In this document: positions 1 to 9,101 of the stretch, piece by piece | How positions within the stretch are numbered: the stretch's first letter is position 1 | Layout of the letters: each line of letters starts with the position of its first letter | NCBI GenBank assembly: GCA_034408685.1 | Contig: JAWXCP010000134.1 | Location: 1-45,377, forward strand | Direction of reading: 5' to 3' | Length of the DNA: 45,377 bases | From: JANXVY01 sp034408685 | GTDB lineage: Bacteria; Pseudomonadota; Alphaproteobacteria; Rhizobiales; Hyphomicrobiaceae | The notes under the pieces: model-generated | What the model was told of the DNA's origin: nothing | Seen by the model: the letters and a program-made list of their open reading frames with translations, nothing else | Databases searched by the model: none | Made by a program: the position numbers and the translations under genes

Positions 1-1697
1 AACGCGTGCGTCTGGCGATTGGAGCGGCCGTCACATCGGCACTGCCTGGACAGAGCGGGGCGATAGCGAATGCGCTACTCACCGGGGATCGTGGCGGTAT
101 CGACCGCGAAACCGACAAAGCGTTCCGCGACAGTGGCCTCTATCACGTGCTGTCGATCTCCGGCCTGCATATGACGGTCATGGCCGGCACACTGTTTATT
201 GCCGTGAGGTACCTGCTTGCGGCGATCCCCGGCCTCGCCGTCCGCGTGCCGGTCAAGATCTGGGCTGCTGTCATCGCGGCACTTGGCGCACTGGGCTATT
301 TGTTGATTTCGGGCGGCGCGTTCGCCACGCTGCGGTCCTACGTGATGATCTCGATCATCTTTCTGGCCATCATCGTCGAACGGCCCGCACTTGCCCTGCG
401 CAACGTCGCGCTCGCCGCCCTCGCGATGCTGCTGATGTGGCCCGAAAGCCTGCTCGATCCCGGCTTCCAGATGTCGTTTGCTGCCGTGACCGCGTTGATC
501 GCAGCGGGGGAAGCGTGGCGGGCGCGCGAAGAGCGGCTCGGTCGCGACCGCGCCGGACCACAGGGGGATTACCGGGGGACGCTTTCTCGCGTGATGCTGT
601 TTCTGGTTGCGATTGCCGCGTCGACGCTGATCGCCGGGGCCGCCGTCGCGCCGCTCGCCGCTTACCATTTCCATACCAGCCAGCAGTATTCCATCATCGG
701 TAATGTTCTCGCACTTCCATTGTGTGACCTCATCGTCATGCCAGCGCTGCTCGCGACGCTCGTCGTGATGCCGTTTGGCCTCGAGGCTTACCCGCTGGCG
801 CTGGCCGGATGGGGTATCGACGCCATGAGTGCGGTGGCCAGCTACGTCGGCCGATTGCCCGGCGCCGTCGCGGCAATCCCCTCGATTTCGCTTTCGGGCC
901 TGCTCGTAATGGCCGGTGGCGGGCTGTGGCTGATGCTGTGGACTGGCCGCTGGCGTCTCTTTGGTGTTCTCGCGATCGTCGTCGGCTTAGCCATCGCGCC
1001 GATGCGAACGCAGCCCGACATCATCGTCGGCCGCGATGGAACACTCGTAGCGGCACGGGTCGACGGACGGCGGCTGGCGGTCGTCCGCATTCCATCAGAC
1101 GCCGGGGCGCAATCGAAGTTGGGCGGCATCGGGCAGGTTACAAAAGCCGCTGGCGATCCTGCTGGCGACCATCGCCAACCCACCAGCACGATATCGAACA
1201 GGCCAGCAGGCGGAACGTTCGAGCTTACCCGATGGCTTGAAGCCGACGGCGACAGCCGACCAGCGGCCAGCCTTATCCCCGGGGCCGGCTTTCGTTGCGA
1301 TGGTGTCGGCTGCCGGGCGATCGTCAATGGCCGCTCGGTTGCGATTGTCTGGCACCGGGCCGGCATGGCCGATGACTGCCAGCGCGCGGATATTGTAATC
1401 CTAACCGGCGCGAAGCCAAAGCCGTGCCTCAAACCTGCGTTGGTCATTGACGCGAAAGCGCGGCGAGCTGGCGGTGTCCATGCCATCACCGTGGCCACAG
1501 ACGGCGCGATCCAGGTCGAAACTGTTGCGGCATCGCGCGGCGTGCGACCGTGGTCTGGGAGGTCGCCAACTCAATCCGCCACGGGGCCAAGACCCGCGAC
1601 CACACGAGAGCCCCCCAATGGAGAGCGCGACATCGACGGCGGCGATATCGACACCGAACCGATGGATCCGTCCGAAAACCCCAGAGACTCAGATTAA
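1..1697 (+). CDS. comEC: ComEC/Rec2-type competence membrane protein (5' end outside window)
   Basis: Inner-membrane channel of the ComEC/Rec2 family, which in competent bacteria carries single-stranded DNA into the cytoplasm. The frame is open at the left edge, so the N-terminal part (usually including DUF4131) lies outside; the first in-window start-like codon is GTG at 6. The family hallmark LLTGDRGGI followed by SGLYHVLSISGLHMT sits at visible residues 25-57. A series of hydrophobic segments follows to about residue 340. The C-terminal third is soluble and shows no intact metallo-beta-lactamase motif that I can see; the last 60 residues are low-complexity, charged and rich in Pro, Arg and Asp. 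It converges on lexA, with 61 bp between the stop codons. Family assignment is firm; competence in this organism is an inference. Confidence 0.9.
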   Translation, partial: RVRLAIGAAVTSALPGQSGAIANALLTGDRGGIDRETDKAFRDSGLYHVLSISGLHMTVMAGTLFIAVRYLLAAIPGLAVRVPVKIWAAVIAALGALGYLLISGGAFATLRSYVMISIIFLAIIVERPALALRNVALAALAMLLMWPESLLDPGFQMSFAAVTALIAAGEAWRAREERLGRDRAGPQGDYRGTLSRVMLFLVAIAASTLIAGAAVAPLAAYHFHTSQQYSIIGNVLALPLCDLIVMPALLATLVVMPFGLEAYPLALAGWGIDAMSAVASYVGRLPGAVAAIPSISLSGLLVMAGGGLWLMLWTGRWRLFGVLAIVVGLAIAPMRTQPDIIVGRDGTLVAARVDGRRLAVVRIPSDAGAQSKLGGIGQVTKAAGDPAGDHRQPTSTISNRPAGGTFELTRWLEADGDSRPAASLIPGAGFRCDGVGCRAIVNGRSVAIVWHRAGMADDCQRADIVILTGAKPKPCLKPALVIDAKARRAGGVHAITVATDGAIQVETVAASRGVRPWSGRSPTQSATGPRPATTREPPNGERDIDGGDIDTEPMDPSENPRDSD

Positions 1698-1758
1698 GAA
1701 TCTGTCGCGCGCGATGCCAGACACCGTCGACGATCGCCCCAAGAACGCCAGCACCCGC

Positions 1759-2502
1759 TCAATACCGGCGTATCAGCGCCACGAGGCGGCCTTGGATGTC
1801 GACCTGATCGGGGCCGAAGATGCGCGTCTTGAATTCCGGGTTTGCCGCTTCCAGCGCAATCGTGCTGCCCTTGCGGCGCAATCGCTTGAGTGTCGCCTCT
1901 TCCTTCTCGACCAGCGCTACGACGATGTCGCCGTTTTCGGCGTTGTCACAGCGCCGGATCACGACGACGTCACCATCGTGGATGCCCGCCTCGATCATCG
2001 AGTCGCCACGTACTTCGAGTGCAAAATGTTCGCCATGGCCCAAGAGATCAGGCGGACAGGTGATGTCGTGTGAATGCTGCTGGATCGCGCTGATCGGCGT
2101 GCCGGCTGCAATCCTGCCCATCATCGGGATCGACACTGTACGGCTGTCGATCACGACGGCAGCCGGCACTTGCAGATCTTGTGTCTTGGGTTTGCTGCCT
2201 TCGATCACACTGGGCTGGAACCCTGCCCGCCGCTGGGCTGCAACCGGTGCCGTACTGACGCTTGGCGCCGTAGGTGGCCCACCCATACTCTCGGGAAGCT
2301 TGATCACCTCGATCGCGCGCGCCCGGTTCGGCAGGCGTCGGATGAAACCACGTTCCACGAGCGCCATGATCAGCCGGTGAATGCCCGACTTCGACTTGAG
2401 TTCGAGGGCATCCTTCATTTCGTCGAACGACGGAGGCACGCCGCTTTTCTGCATGCGGTCGTGAATGAAGATCAACAAGTCTTTTTGCTTCTGCGTGAGC
2501 AT
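1759..2502 (-). CDS. lexA: LexA repressor
   Basis: SOS-response repressor, 247 aa. The N-terminal winged helix-turn-helix covers residues 1-65 (start MLTQKQKDLL). A long linker rich in Pro, Ala and Ser runs to about residue 120, and the S24 peptidase domain follows. The self-cleavage site is Ala133-Gly134 (RIAAGTP). The catalytic dyad is Ser168 (GDSMIEAG) and Lys206 (EEATLKRL), all intact, so RecA-stimulated autoproteolysis should work. The start was chosen because it gives the canonical LexA N-terminus; the open frame runs further upstream but without LexA-like sequence. A GTTC-N7-GTTC operator lies about 60 bp upstream, so the gene should repress itself. It is encoded apart from the moeA operon by a cfa remnant. 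Confidence 0.96.
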   Translation of the reverse strand: MLTQKQKDLLIFIHDRMQKSGVPPSFDEMKDALELKSKSGIHRLIMALVERGFIRRLPNRARAIEVIKLPESMGGPPTAPSVSTAPVAAQRRAGFQPSVIEGSKPKTQDLQVPAAVVIDSRTVSIPMMGRIAAGTPISAIQQHSHDITCPPDLLGHGEHFALEVRGDSMIEAGIHDGDVVVIRRCDNAENGDIVVALVEKEEATLKRLRRKGSTIALEAANPEFKTRIFGPDQVDIQGRLVALIRRY

Positions 2503-2561
2503 TGCGTATCCTCGCATTTTGCTGGCCGCCGGGCGAAGCAAATCACGAAGGTTGGCTACAC

Positions 2562-2576
2562 GTTCCCAATGTGTTC
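2562..2576 (-). promoter_or_regulatory. LexA box (SOS operator) of lexA
   Basis: Exact GTTC-N7-GTTC direct repeat (GTTC at 2562-2565 and 2573-2576), the consensus LexA operator of Alphaproteobacteria. It is placed 60-74 bp upstream of the lexA start, which fits promoter overlap and autorepression. Confidence 0.85.
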
Positions 2577-2636
2577 CGCAAGAGGAAAAATTGCGGCCTA
2601 GTTTTTTTTGTGAGTGTTCGTAAGTCTTTTGTCCGG

Positions 2637-2891
2637 TCAGATTGCCCGCTCTTTCTCGATGGCCATATACTGGCGCTGCACGTCGACCGTGTAGTCGCGG
2701 ACGATCGGGGCCGCGTCGCGCTTCTTGGTCAGCTGCATGTGGAACACCTCCTGGGCTCCGGTGCGGAACATCATCTCCGCGCTGATGAGATAGAACTCCC
2801 ACATCCGGCAGAACCGCTCGTCGTACATCTTGGCGACTTCGGCGCGGTGGGCGTCGAAGCGCTCGTGCCAGTGTTTTAGTTCCAGCAATCA
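2637..2891 (-). pseudogene. Remnant of cyclopropane-fatty-acyl-phospholipid synthase (C-terminal end)
   Basis: An 83-residue open stretch matches only the C-terminal end of CFA synthases: LKHWHERFDAHRAEV, then YDERFCRMWEFYL, then an EVFHMQLTKK segment like the family's VFQIQLT. A full enzyme is about 400 aa, with a SAM-binding domain that is absent here. An in-frame TGA lies directly before the first homologous codon, and the DNA between 2892 and moeA shows no further similarity. I infer a deletion remnant. A very short functional protein is possible but unlikely, since the piece lacks any catalytic domain. Confidence 0.75.
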
Positions 2892-2956
2892 AACCCACTC
2901 GGCAAATCATGGTCGACAGTGGAAACATCGTCGGCTCCAGCCTAGCAGTTAAATAT

Positions 2957-2970
2957 CGGCAAATCTGCCG
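2957..2970 (-). terminator. Weak hairpin after moeA
   Basis: Inverted repeat CGGCA-N4-TGCCG just past the moeA stop. On the minus strand it is followed by an AT-rich run (ATATTTAA). It could end the trpC-moaC-moeA transcript, but the T tract is poor. Confidence 0.35.
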
Positions 2971-2981
2971 TTGGCGGCGTA

Positions 2982-4241
2982 TCAGAAATCCAGGCCGATG
3001 ACAGGTACTGCTGTCCCAGCTGATACTGCGGGTGCGTTGATCGGCCGGACAATCAGGGCGTTGGCCAGTGCCAATGGTGCGAGAAGCGAGCTGTCCTGGT
3101 TAGGCAGAGCGGCGACCATCGATTCACCTGCCGCATTGGTTCGCAGCACGGCGCGCATGTAATGTTGGCGCGGGCCGTTCGGCGCTAGCGGCATCGCGGT
3201 GGGTACGTCGATCGCGGCCAGCGGAGCAGCATTGCGGCCGAGCAGGGCTGCAACCAGAGGGACGACGAACAGGCGCGCCGTGATCATGGCCGAGACCGGA
3301 TTGACCGGTAGGCCGAGATAAGCGCGACGAGCGTTGTCATCGCTGCCAGCGATACGGCCGAACAGCATCGGCTTACCCGGCCGCATGGCGAGCTTCCAAA
3401 AATCAAGTTGGACACCGAGCTTGTCGAGTGCGGGCCGGACGAGGTCATGATCTCCGACAGACGCGCCCCCAGTCGTCAAGATGACGTCGGCGTGCGCGAC
3501 GTCGCGCAACATAGCGACCAAGTGGTCGAGTTTGTCGCGTGCGATGCCCGGCACAATCGTTTCGGCACCGAATGTGCGCAGCATGGCGGCAAGGCCGACC
3601 GGGTTCGACGACACGATCTGGTCGGGTCCCGGCGGCGTTCCCGGTGGCACCAATTCGTCGCCCGTTGGTATGATCGCGACCAGCGGGCGGCGCCGCACCG
3701 GCAGTGTGCTATGGCCAGCCGCAGCGGCAAGGATCAACGCGCGGGCATCGACCACACGGCCTGCGGCGAGCAACGCCTCGCCCTGTTTGAAATCGCCACC
3801 GCGCGGTCGAATGTGCTCGGATTCCACAGTGCCGGTGCCGACTTTGATAGGGCTGCCGTCGTCGCCAATAACGCGCGTATTCTCCTGGATGACAATGGCA
3901 TCGGCTCCGCTCGGAACCGGAGCGCCGGTGAAGATACGCACCGCTTCACCACTACCAACGTGACCCGCAAAGCTGCGTCCCGCTGCGGCTTCGCCGACGA
4001 CCGACAGTAGCGCGGGCAAGTTCGAGACATCGCAAGCACGGACCGCATAACCATCCATCGCGGACGCGTCGAACGGCGGCTGAGTCAGGCGGGCGAGAAC
4101 GTCGGCGGCCAGCGTGCGCCCATGAGCGGCATCAAGCTCGACCTCTTCGGCACTTAAAGGCGTTACCCCGTCAAGAATACGGGCGAGCGCGTCGTCGACC
4201 GTCAGCGCGCGCTCGGTGGGCGACTTTTCATTACGGTCCAT
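2982..4241 (-). CDS. moeA: Molybdopterin molybdenumtransferase MoeA
   Basis: Inserts molybdate into adenylylated molybdopterin in the last step of molybdenum cofactor synthesis. It is 419 aa, the usual size. Visible motifs are DASAMDGYA near residue 58, GGDFKQGE near 148, TGDELV at 193-198 and the molybdopterin-binding TTGGASVGDHD at 256-266, followed by MRPGKP. The C-terminal domain IV extends to residue 419. It is third in an operon trpC-moaC-moeA, 25 bp after moaC. The pairing of moaC with moeA supports a shared role in Moco synthesis. No missing residues were noticed. Confidence 0.96.
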   Translation of the reverse strand: MDRNEKSPTERALTVDDALARILDGVTPLSAEEVELDAAHGRTLAADVLARLTQPPFDASAMDGYAVRACDVSNLPALLSVVGEAAAGRSFAGHVGSGEAVRIFTGAPVPSGADAIVIQENTRVIGDDGSPIKVGTGTVESEHIRPRGGDFKQGEALLAAGRVVDARALILAAAAGHSTLPVRRRPLVAIIPTGDELVPPGTPPGPDQIVSSNPVGLAAMLRTFGAETIVPGIARDKLDHLVAMLRDVAHADVILTTGGASVGDHDLVRPALDKLGVQLDFWKLAMRPGKPMLFGRIAGSDDNARRAYLGLPVNPVSAMITARLFVVPLVAALLGRNAAPLAAIDVPTAMPLAPNGPRQHYMRAVLRTNAAGESMVAALPNQDSSLLAPLALANALIVRPINAPAVSAGTAVPVIGLDF

Positions 4242-4266
4242 GCGCAGCGCCTCACGGGGTGTCGAT

Positions 4267-4761
4267 CTATGAACTTGCCGCCGTCCACGTCCCGCTGCGT
4301 CCGCCGGTTTTCTCGACCAGCCGAATGCCGTCGAACACCATAGCTTTGTCGACCGCCTTCAGCATGTCGTAGATCGTCAGGCATGCAACCGACACCGCGG
4401 TGAGTGCTTCCATCTCGACGCCGGTCTGGCCGGTGACGCGGACTTCGGCGGCGACGTGGATGCCTGCCATGCCGGACGGCAAAATCGGCCTCGATACAAA
4501 TTCCACGGTGACCTTGGTGATCGCCAACGGGTGGCACAACGGGATCAAATCGTGCGTGCGCTTGGCCGCCATGATGCCAGCAATTCGCGCCGTGGCGAGC
4601 ACGTCGCCTTTTTTGGCCGAACCGGTCTCGATGAGAGCGAGCGTCTCCGGGGCCATCACGACGAGCCCTTCGGCGCGCGCGGTGCGGCTGGTCACGGCCT
4701 TGTCCGAGACATCGACCATGTGCGCTTCGCCACGGTCGTTCAAATGTGACAGCTCGCTCAT
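4267..4761 (-). CDS. moaC: Cyclic pyranopterin monophosphate synthase MoaC
   Basis: Converts the MoaA product (3',8-cyclo-dihydro-GTP) to cyclic pyranopterin monophosphate in molybdenum cofactor synthesis. It is 164 aa, full length. Catalytic and binding residues of the family are visible: Lys51 (SAKKGD), His70 and His77 (THDLIPLCHPL), and Asp132/Lys135 (YDMLKAVDK). The start ATG overlaps the trpC stop by 4 nt, so the two are translationally coupled. The C-terminal KTGGRSGTW motif is typical. Confidence 0.97.
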   Translation of the reverse strand: MSELSHLNDRGEAHMVDVSDKAVTSRTARAEGLVVMAPETLALIETGSAKKGDVLATARIAGIMAAKRTHDLIPLCHPLAITKVTVEFVSRPILPSGMAGIHVAAEVRVTGQTGVEMEALTAVSVACLTIYDMLKAVDKAMVFDGIRLVEKTGGRSGTWTAASS

Positions 4762-5555
4762 GGCGAGCGGCCCAACAGTTTGCGCGTCGCGATTTCGACG
4801 TCGGCTTGCCGCATCAGGCTTTCGCCGACCAGGAAGGCGCCGACACCGGCAGATTCGAGCCGCGCCACGTCGGCATTCGTCGCGATACCGCTCTCGGTAA
4901 CGACCGTCCGGTCGCGCGGAATGCGCGGCGCCAGCCGCTCGGTGGTGGCGAGGTCAACCTCGAAGGTCTTGAGATTGCGATTGTTGATGCCGATGAGGCG
5001 CGCGTCGAGCTCTAGCGCGCGGTCGAGTTCCGCGTCGTCGTGGACCTCGACAAGCGTGTCCATCCCCCAGTCGCGCGCGGCCGACACAAGGTCGGCGGCG
5101 GTCTGGTCGTCGACCTCGGCCATGATGACGAGGATGCAGTCGGCGCCCCAAGCGCGGGCTTGAACCACCTGATAGGTGTCGAGCATGAAGTCTTTGCGCA
5201 ACGCTGGCAGCTTGGTCGCCGCGCGAGCGGCCGTCAGATACTCCGGCGCGCCGTGGAACGACGGGCCGTCGGTCAACACCGAAAGGCAGGCAGCCCCTCC
5301 GCGTTCGTATGCGGCCGCCAGCGAGGGCGGATCGAAATCGGCGCGGATCAGCCCCTTCGAGGGCGACGCTTTCTTGATTTCGGCGATCAGCGCGGGCCGC
5401 CCGCGCGCCATCTCATCGGCCAAGGCCTCAGTGAACGGCCGGACGGGGCCAGCCGAGCGGGCGAGTTCGGCCAGCACATGGAGTGGCCAGCGCTCCTTCG
5501 CGCTCGCGATTTCCTCGCGCTTGTAGGCGGTAATGGTCTCGAGAAGATCGCTCAT
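4758..5555 (-). CDS. trpC: Indole-3-glycerol phosphate synthase TrpC
   Basis: Ring-closing step of tryptophan synthesis: CdRP to indole-3-glycerol phosphate. The monofunctional 265 aa TIM barrel starts with the usual MSDLLETITAYKREEI. Catalytic lysines are seen in EIKKASPSKG (59-68) and ALRKDF (Lys121); INNRNLKTFEVDL and ESGI lie further on. It leads the trpC-moaC-moeA operon. trpD usually lies upstream in related genomes but is absent here, replaced by a divergent alpha/beta hydrolase-OsmC gene. Confidence 0.97.
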   Translation of the reverse strand: MSDLLETITAYKREEIASAKERWPLHVLAELARSAGPVRPFTEALADEMARGRPALIAEIKKASPSKGLIRADFDPPSLAAAYERGGAACLSVLTDGPSFHGAPEYLTAARAATKLPALRKDFMLDTYQVVQARAWGADCILVIMAEVDDQTAADLVSAARDWGMDTLVEVHDDAELDRALELDARLIGINNRNLKTFEVDLATTERLAPRIPRDRTVVTESGIATNADVARLESAGVGAFLVGESLMRQADVEIATRKLLGRSP

Positions 5556-5656
5556 GCGGCGAGCTTATGGCGCGCCTGCTGGCGAAGGGGAAGGCCTTGT
5601 CTCGCCTGCGCCCTGTTACCGGCGCACTTGAACTGCTCTGAACGCACCTGAACAGG

Positions 5657-5700
5657 CCTGTAACGGGCCTGTAACGGGCCTGTAACGGGCCTGTAACGGG
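5657..5700. repeat. 11-bp tandem repeat, four perfect copies
   Basis: Unit CCTGTAACGGG repeated four times without error in the 211-bp gap between divergent trpC and the hydrolase-OsmC gene. Degenerate related sequence (CCTGAACAGG) precedes it. Its 11-bp period places each unit on the same DNA face, which would suit a regulator array, but no known site is recognised. The rest of the gap shows nothing else clear. Confidence 0.9.
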
Positions 5701-5766
5701 CGCATTGATGGTAGCGTAAATTAAGCAGCCAAACACCGGGTTGCCTTGGCCAACAGGAGTACCGTC

Positions 5767-7038
5767 ATGATCAACAGGTCCCACGGTGGCGCTGCAGTTG
5801 CGCCGCTCAAGGCAACATTCACCGGCAGTTTGGGAACCGAACTCGCCGCCCGGCTCGACCTTCCAGCCGGTCCGATCCGCGCCTTCGCCCTGTTCGCGCA
5901 CTGCTTCACATGCTCGAAGGACGTCATAGCCGCCCGCACCATCGCGGGACGCTTGGCAGCGGCTGGAATTGCGGTCCTGCGCTTTGATTTCACCGGCCTT
6001 GGCGCGTCCGACGGCGATTTTGCCAACACGCATTTCTCGTCCAACGTCGAAGATCTGGTCCACGCGGCTGATTATTTGCGCACGACGTGGCAAGCCCCCG
6101 CCATCCTGATCGGCCACTCGCTCGGCGGCGCGGCGGTGTTGGCGGCCGCCGACCGTATCCCTGAGGCTACGGCAGTGGTCACGATCGGAGCCCCGGCCGA
6201 TCCGGCGCACGTGCTGCATAATCTCGGCTGCTCGCTAGACACGATCCGCTCCGAGGGCGAGGCGGAAGTTAAGATCGCTGGCCGGCCGTTCCGCATTCGC
6301 CGTTCGTTCATCGAAGATGCCGAAAGCCACGTGCTCGAGGGCAAGATCGCCGGGCTCGGGCGCGCGCTGCTCGTCATGCATGCCCCGCTCGACACCGTCG
6401 TCGGTGTCGATAACGCCACGCGCATTTTCGTCGCCGCCAAACACCCCAAAAGCTTCGTTTCGCTCGACGATGCCGACCATCTCGTCTCGCGGCCGGACGA
6501 TGCGCGCTACGCAGCTGACGTGATCTCCGCCTGGGTGTCGCGCTTTCTCCCGCCGCTGCCAGCCAGCGTCACATCCGCAGCCGACGATCACGTGCTGGTG
6601 CGTGAAACCCGCCTCGCCAAGTACCAATGCGACGTGGTTGCTGGCCAGCACCGGCTGATTGCCGACGAGCCCATTGCAGTTGGCGGCCTCGACAGCGGTC
6701 CTGGTCCCTACGACTTCCTGTCGATCGCGCTTGGAGCCTGCACGGCAATGACGTTGCGCATTTATGCCGAGCACAAAAAACTCGACTTGCCCCGCGTGTC
6801 GGTCGAGGTGCGCCACGGCAAGGTTGCAGCCGACCACTGCACGGACTGCGGACACGCCGCGCAAGGCCGCAGCGGCCGTATCGACAGGTTCGAGCGGATC
6901 ATTTCGGTCGAGGGCGATCTGCCAGCCGAGATGCGCGATAAAATCATCGAGATCGCCAACAAGTGCCCGGTCCACCGCACGCTCGAAGCGACCTCGGCGG
7001 TGATCACGAGGTTGGCGCAGCAAGACGGGGTGGTTTGA
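5767..7038 (+). CDS. Bifunctional alpha/beta hydrolase-OsmC family protein
   Basis: Two-domain fusion of 423 aa. Residues 1-260 form an alpha/beta hydrolase with FAHCFTCSKD near 43-52 and the nucleophile elbow GHSLGG (Ser118). Residues 275-423 form an OsmC/Ohr-like domain. Its cysteines, which in peroxiredoxin-like OsmC proteins reduce organic hydroperoxides, are in LGACTAM and NKCPVHRTLE. A further HCTDCG pair could bind metal or form a disulfide. The ATG at 5767 was chosen over the earlier TTG at 5746 because AGGAG ends 7 nt before it. Fusions of this kind are known in Proteobacteria; the natural substrate is unknown. A role in oxidative or detoxification stress is inferred. Confidence 0.92.
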   Translation: MINRSHGGAAVAPLKATFTGSLGTELAARLDLPAGPIRAFALFAHCFTCSKDVIAARTIAGRLAAAGIAVLRFDFTGLGASDGDFANTHFSSNVEDLVHAADYLRTTWQAPAILIGHSLGGAAVLAAADRIPEATAVVTIGAPADPAHVLHNLGCSLDTIRSEGEAEVKIAGRPFRIRRSFIEDAESHVLEGKIAGLGRALLVMHAPLDTVVGVDNATRIFVAAKHPKSFVSLDDADHLVSRPDDARYAADVISAWVSRFLPPLPASVTSAADDHVLVRETRLAKYQCDVVAGQHRLIADEPIAVGGLDSGPGPYDFLSIALGACTAMTLRIYAEHKKLDLPRVSVEVRHGKVAADHCTDCGHAAQGRSGRIDRFERIISVEGDLPAEMRDKIIEIANKCPVHRTLEATSAVITRLAQQDGVV

Positions 7039-7201
7039 CGCGCTGGCCAGGCGGGGATCGTATCCCGAGGCGCGGTTTATGCCACCGAACCGGCGTACGG
7101 GCGCGGCGATGTTGCCAAGATTTAATCGCCGTCTGACGGGCTTGCTCTGTTAGTTTGCGTTCCAAACCACCAGGGCAAATCACCGTTGGAGACACGACCC
7201 C

Positions 7202-9052
7202 ATGACGGCCCCATCCGCCGCCCAGCCTGACGTCGACCCGCGAAACCTCGGCCCGGCAAATCTCGGCCCGGCAAATCTTGGCCCGTTGCCGGAGTGGAAT
7301 CTCGACGATCTCTACCGCTCGCCCGACGACCCGGCGCTGACTCGCGATATCGAGCTCGCAGCCCAGCACTCGGCCGCGCTGAAGGCTGATTACCAAGGCA
7401 AACTTGCTGGCATCGGTTCCGATGGTGCCGCCATATACGAAGCGATCGCGGCCTACGAGGTCTTGGCCGACCTGCTCGGCAAAATCGGCTCCTATTCGAG
7501 CCTCTACTACGTCGGCGACCAGACCGATGCGGCGCGGGCCAAATTCGCCCAGGACGTCGGCGAAAAGCTGACGCGGATCTCGACCGACCTGATCTTCTTC
7601 GAACTCGAGCTTAACCAGATCGCGGACGCCGACCTCGCCACGGCGCTAACCCATCCCATGCTCGCGCGGTTCAAGCCGTGGTTCGACGATCTGCGTAAGG
7701 AAAAGCCCCACCAACTCGACGAGCGCACCGAGACGCTGTTCACGGAAAAAGCGCAGACCGGCCGGGGCGCGTGGAACCGGCTGTTCAACGAGACAATGGC
7801 TGGCCTCAAATTCGACGTCGCTGGTGTCGCCGAGCCTTTGTCGCTGGAGCCGACGCTTAATCTGCTGTCCAACCCCAACGGTGAGCGGCGCAAGGCTGGC
7901 GCAGAGGCGCTCGCCAAAACGCTGGGCAACAATACGCGGCTGTTCACGCTGATCACCAACACGCTGGCCAAGGACAAGGAAATCTCCGACCGGTGGCGCG
8001 GCTTTAAAGATGTCGCCGACAGCCGCCACCTCGCCAACCGCGTCGAGGGGCCCGTCGTTGATGCGCTGGTAGCATCCGTGCGCGCAGCCTACCCACGCCT
8101 GTCGCACCGCTATTACGCGATGAAGGCCAAATGGCTCGGCATGGACAAGCTCGCCCATTGGGACCGAAACGCGCCGCTGCCGGAGAAGTCCGACCGCGTG
8201 ATCGCCTGGCCGCAAGCTCAGGCGATGGTGCTTGATGCTTACGGTGATTTCGCGCCCGAGATGGCCGGTATCGCCAAGCAGTTCTTCGACAAGCGCTGGA
8301 TCGATGCGCCGGTGCGGCCGGGCAAGGCGCCGGGCGCGTTCTCGGCTTCGACCGTGCCGTCTGTTCATCCTTACGTGTTGATGAACTACCAGGGCAAAAC
8401 GCGCGATGTGATGACGCTGGCCCACGAACTTGGCCACGGCGTGCACCAGTGCCTCGCCTCACACCAAGGTCCGTTGCTGTCGTCGACGCCGCTGACGCTC
8501 GCTGAGACCGCCAGCGTGTTTGGCGAAATGCTCACGTTCCAGCGCCTGCTCGCCGAGACGACCGACGCCCGAGAGCGCAAAGCACTGCTCGCTGGCAAGG
8601 TCGAGGACATGCTCAACACGGTCGTCCGCCAGATCGCGTTCTACTCGTTCGAACGGCGCGTCCACGAGGCCCGTCGGCAGGGCGAACTGACCAGCGATCA
8701 ACTGGCGGCGATCTGGATGGACGTCCAATCCGAGAGCCTCGGTCCTGCGATCGACTTCAAGCCCGGCTACGAGGTGTTTTGGACCTACGTCCCCCACTTC
8801 GTCCATTCGCCGTTCTACGTGTACGCCTATGCGTTCGGCGATTGCCTCGTGAACTCGCTCTATGGCCTCTATCGCGAGAGCCATCCGGGGTTTGTCGCCA
8901 AGTACTTCGATCTGCTCAAGGCTGGCGGGTCGAAACACCATTCCGAGCTGTTGGCCCCGTTCGGCCTCGATGCCCGCGATCCGGCGTTCTGGGATAAAGG
9001 GCTGTCGGTGATCTCTGGCTTCATCGACGAACTGGAAGCGTTGAAGACGTGA
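7202..9052 (+). CDS. pepF: M3 family oligoendopeptidase F
   Basis: Cytoplasmic zinc metallopeptidase of family M3 that cleaves short oligopeptides, 616 aa. The zinc motif HELGH is at about 408-412 in TLAHELGHGVHQ, and the downstream glutamate lies in LAETASVFGE. The C-terminal FVHSPFYVYAYAFGDCLV is typical of the M3B clade of alphaproteobacterial PepF. There is a good ribosome site (GGAGA) before ATG 7202. The first 30 residues contain three copies of a five-residue repeat, NLGPA, absent from the family core. It stands alone between a convergent-free gap and bolA. Confidence 0.95.
   Translation: MTAPSAAQPDVDPRNLGPANLGPANLGPLPEWNLDDLYRSPDDPALTRDIELAAQHSAALKADYQGKLAGIGSDGAAIYEAIAAYEVLADLLGKIGSYSSLYYVGDQTDAARAKFAQDVGEKLTRISTDLIFFELELNQIADADLATALTHPMLARFKPWFDDLRKEKPHQLDERTETLFTEKAQTGRGAWNRLFNETMAGLKFDVAGVAEPLSLEPTLNLLSNPNGERRKAGAEALAKTLGNNTRLFTLITNTLAKDKEISDRWRGFKDVADSRHLANRVEGPVVDALVASVRAAYPRLSHRYYAMKAKWLGMDKLAHWDRNAPLPEKSDRVIAWPQAQAMVLDAYGDFAPEMAGIAKQFFDKRWIDAPVRPGKAPGAFSASTVPSVHPYVLMNYQGKTRDVMTLAHELGHGVHQCLASHQGPLLSSTPLTLAETASVFGEMLTFQRLLAETTDARERKALLAGKVEDMLNTVVRQIAFYSFERRVHEARRQGELTSDQLAAIWMDVQSESLGPAIDFKPGYEVFWTYVPHFVHSPFYVYAYAFGDCLVNSLYGLYRESHPGFVAKYFDLLKAGGSKHHSELLAPFGLDARDPAFWDKGLSVISGFIDELEALKT
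7244..7288 (+). repeat. 15-bp tandem repeat in pepF 5' end (NLGPA units)
   Basis: Three units of AAYCTYGGCCCGGCA-like sequence encode NLGPA-NLGPA-NLGPL ahead of the conserved PEWNLDDLY start of PepF. The first two units differ by one base. It looks like replication slippage at a dispensable N-terminal extension. Confidence 0.9.
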
Positions 9053-9101
9053 GCTAGGGCGACATCAAGCCTACGATACCCGCGACAACCGGAGACACGA
9101 C

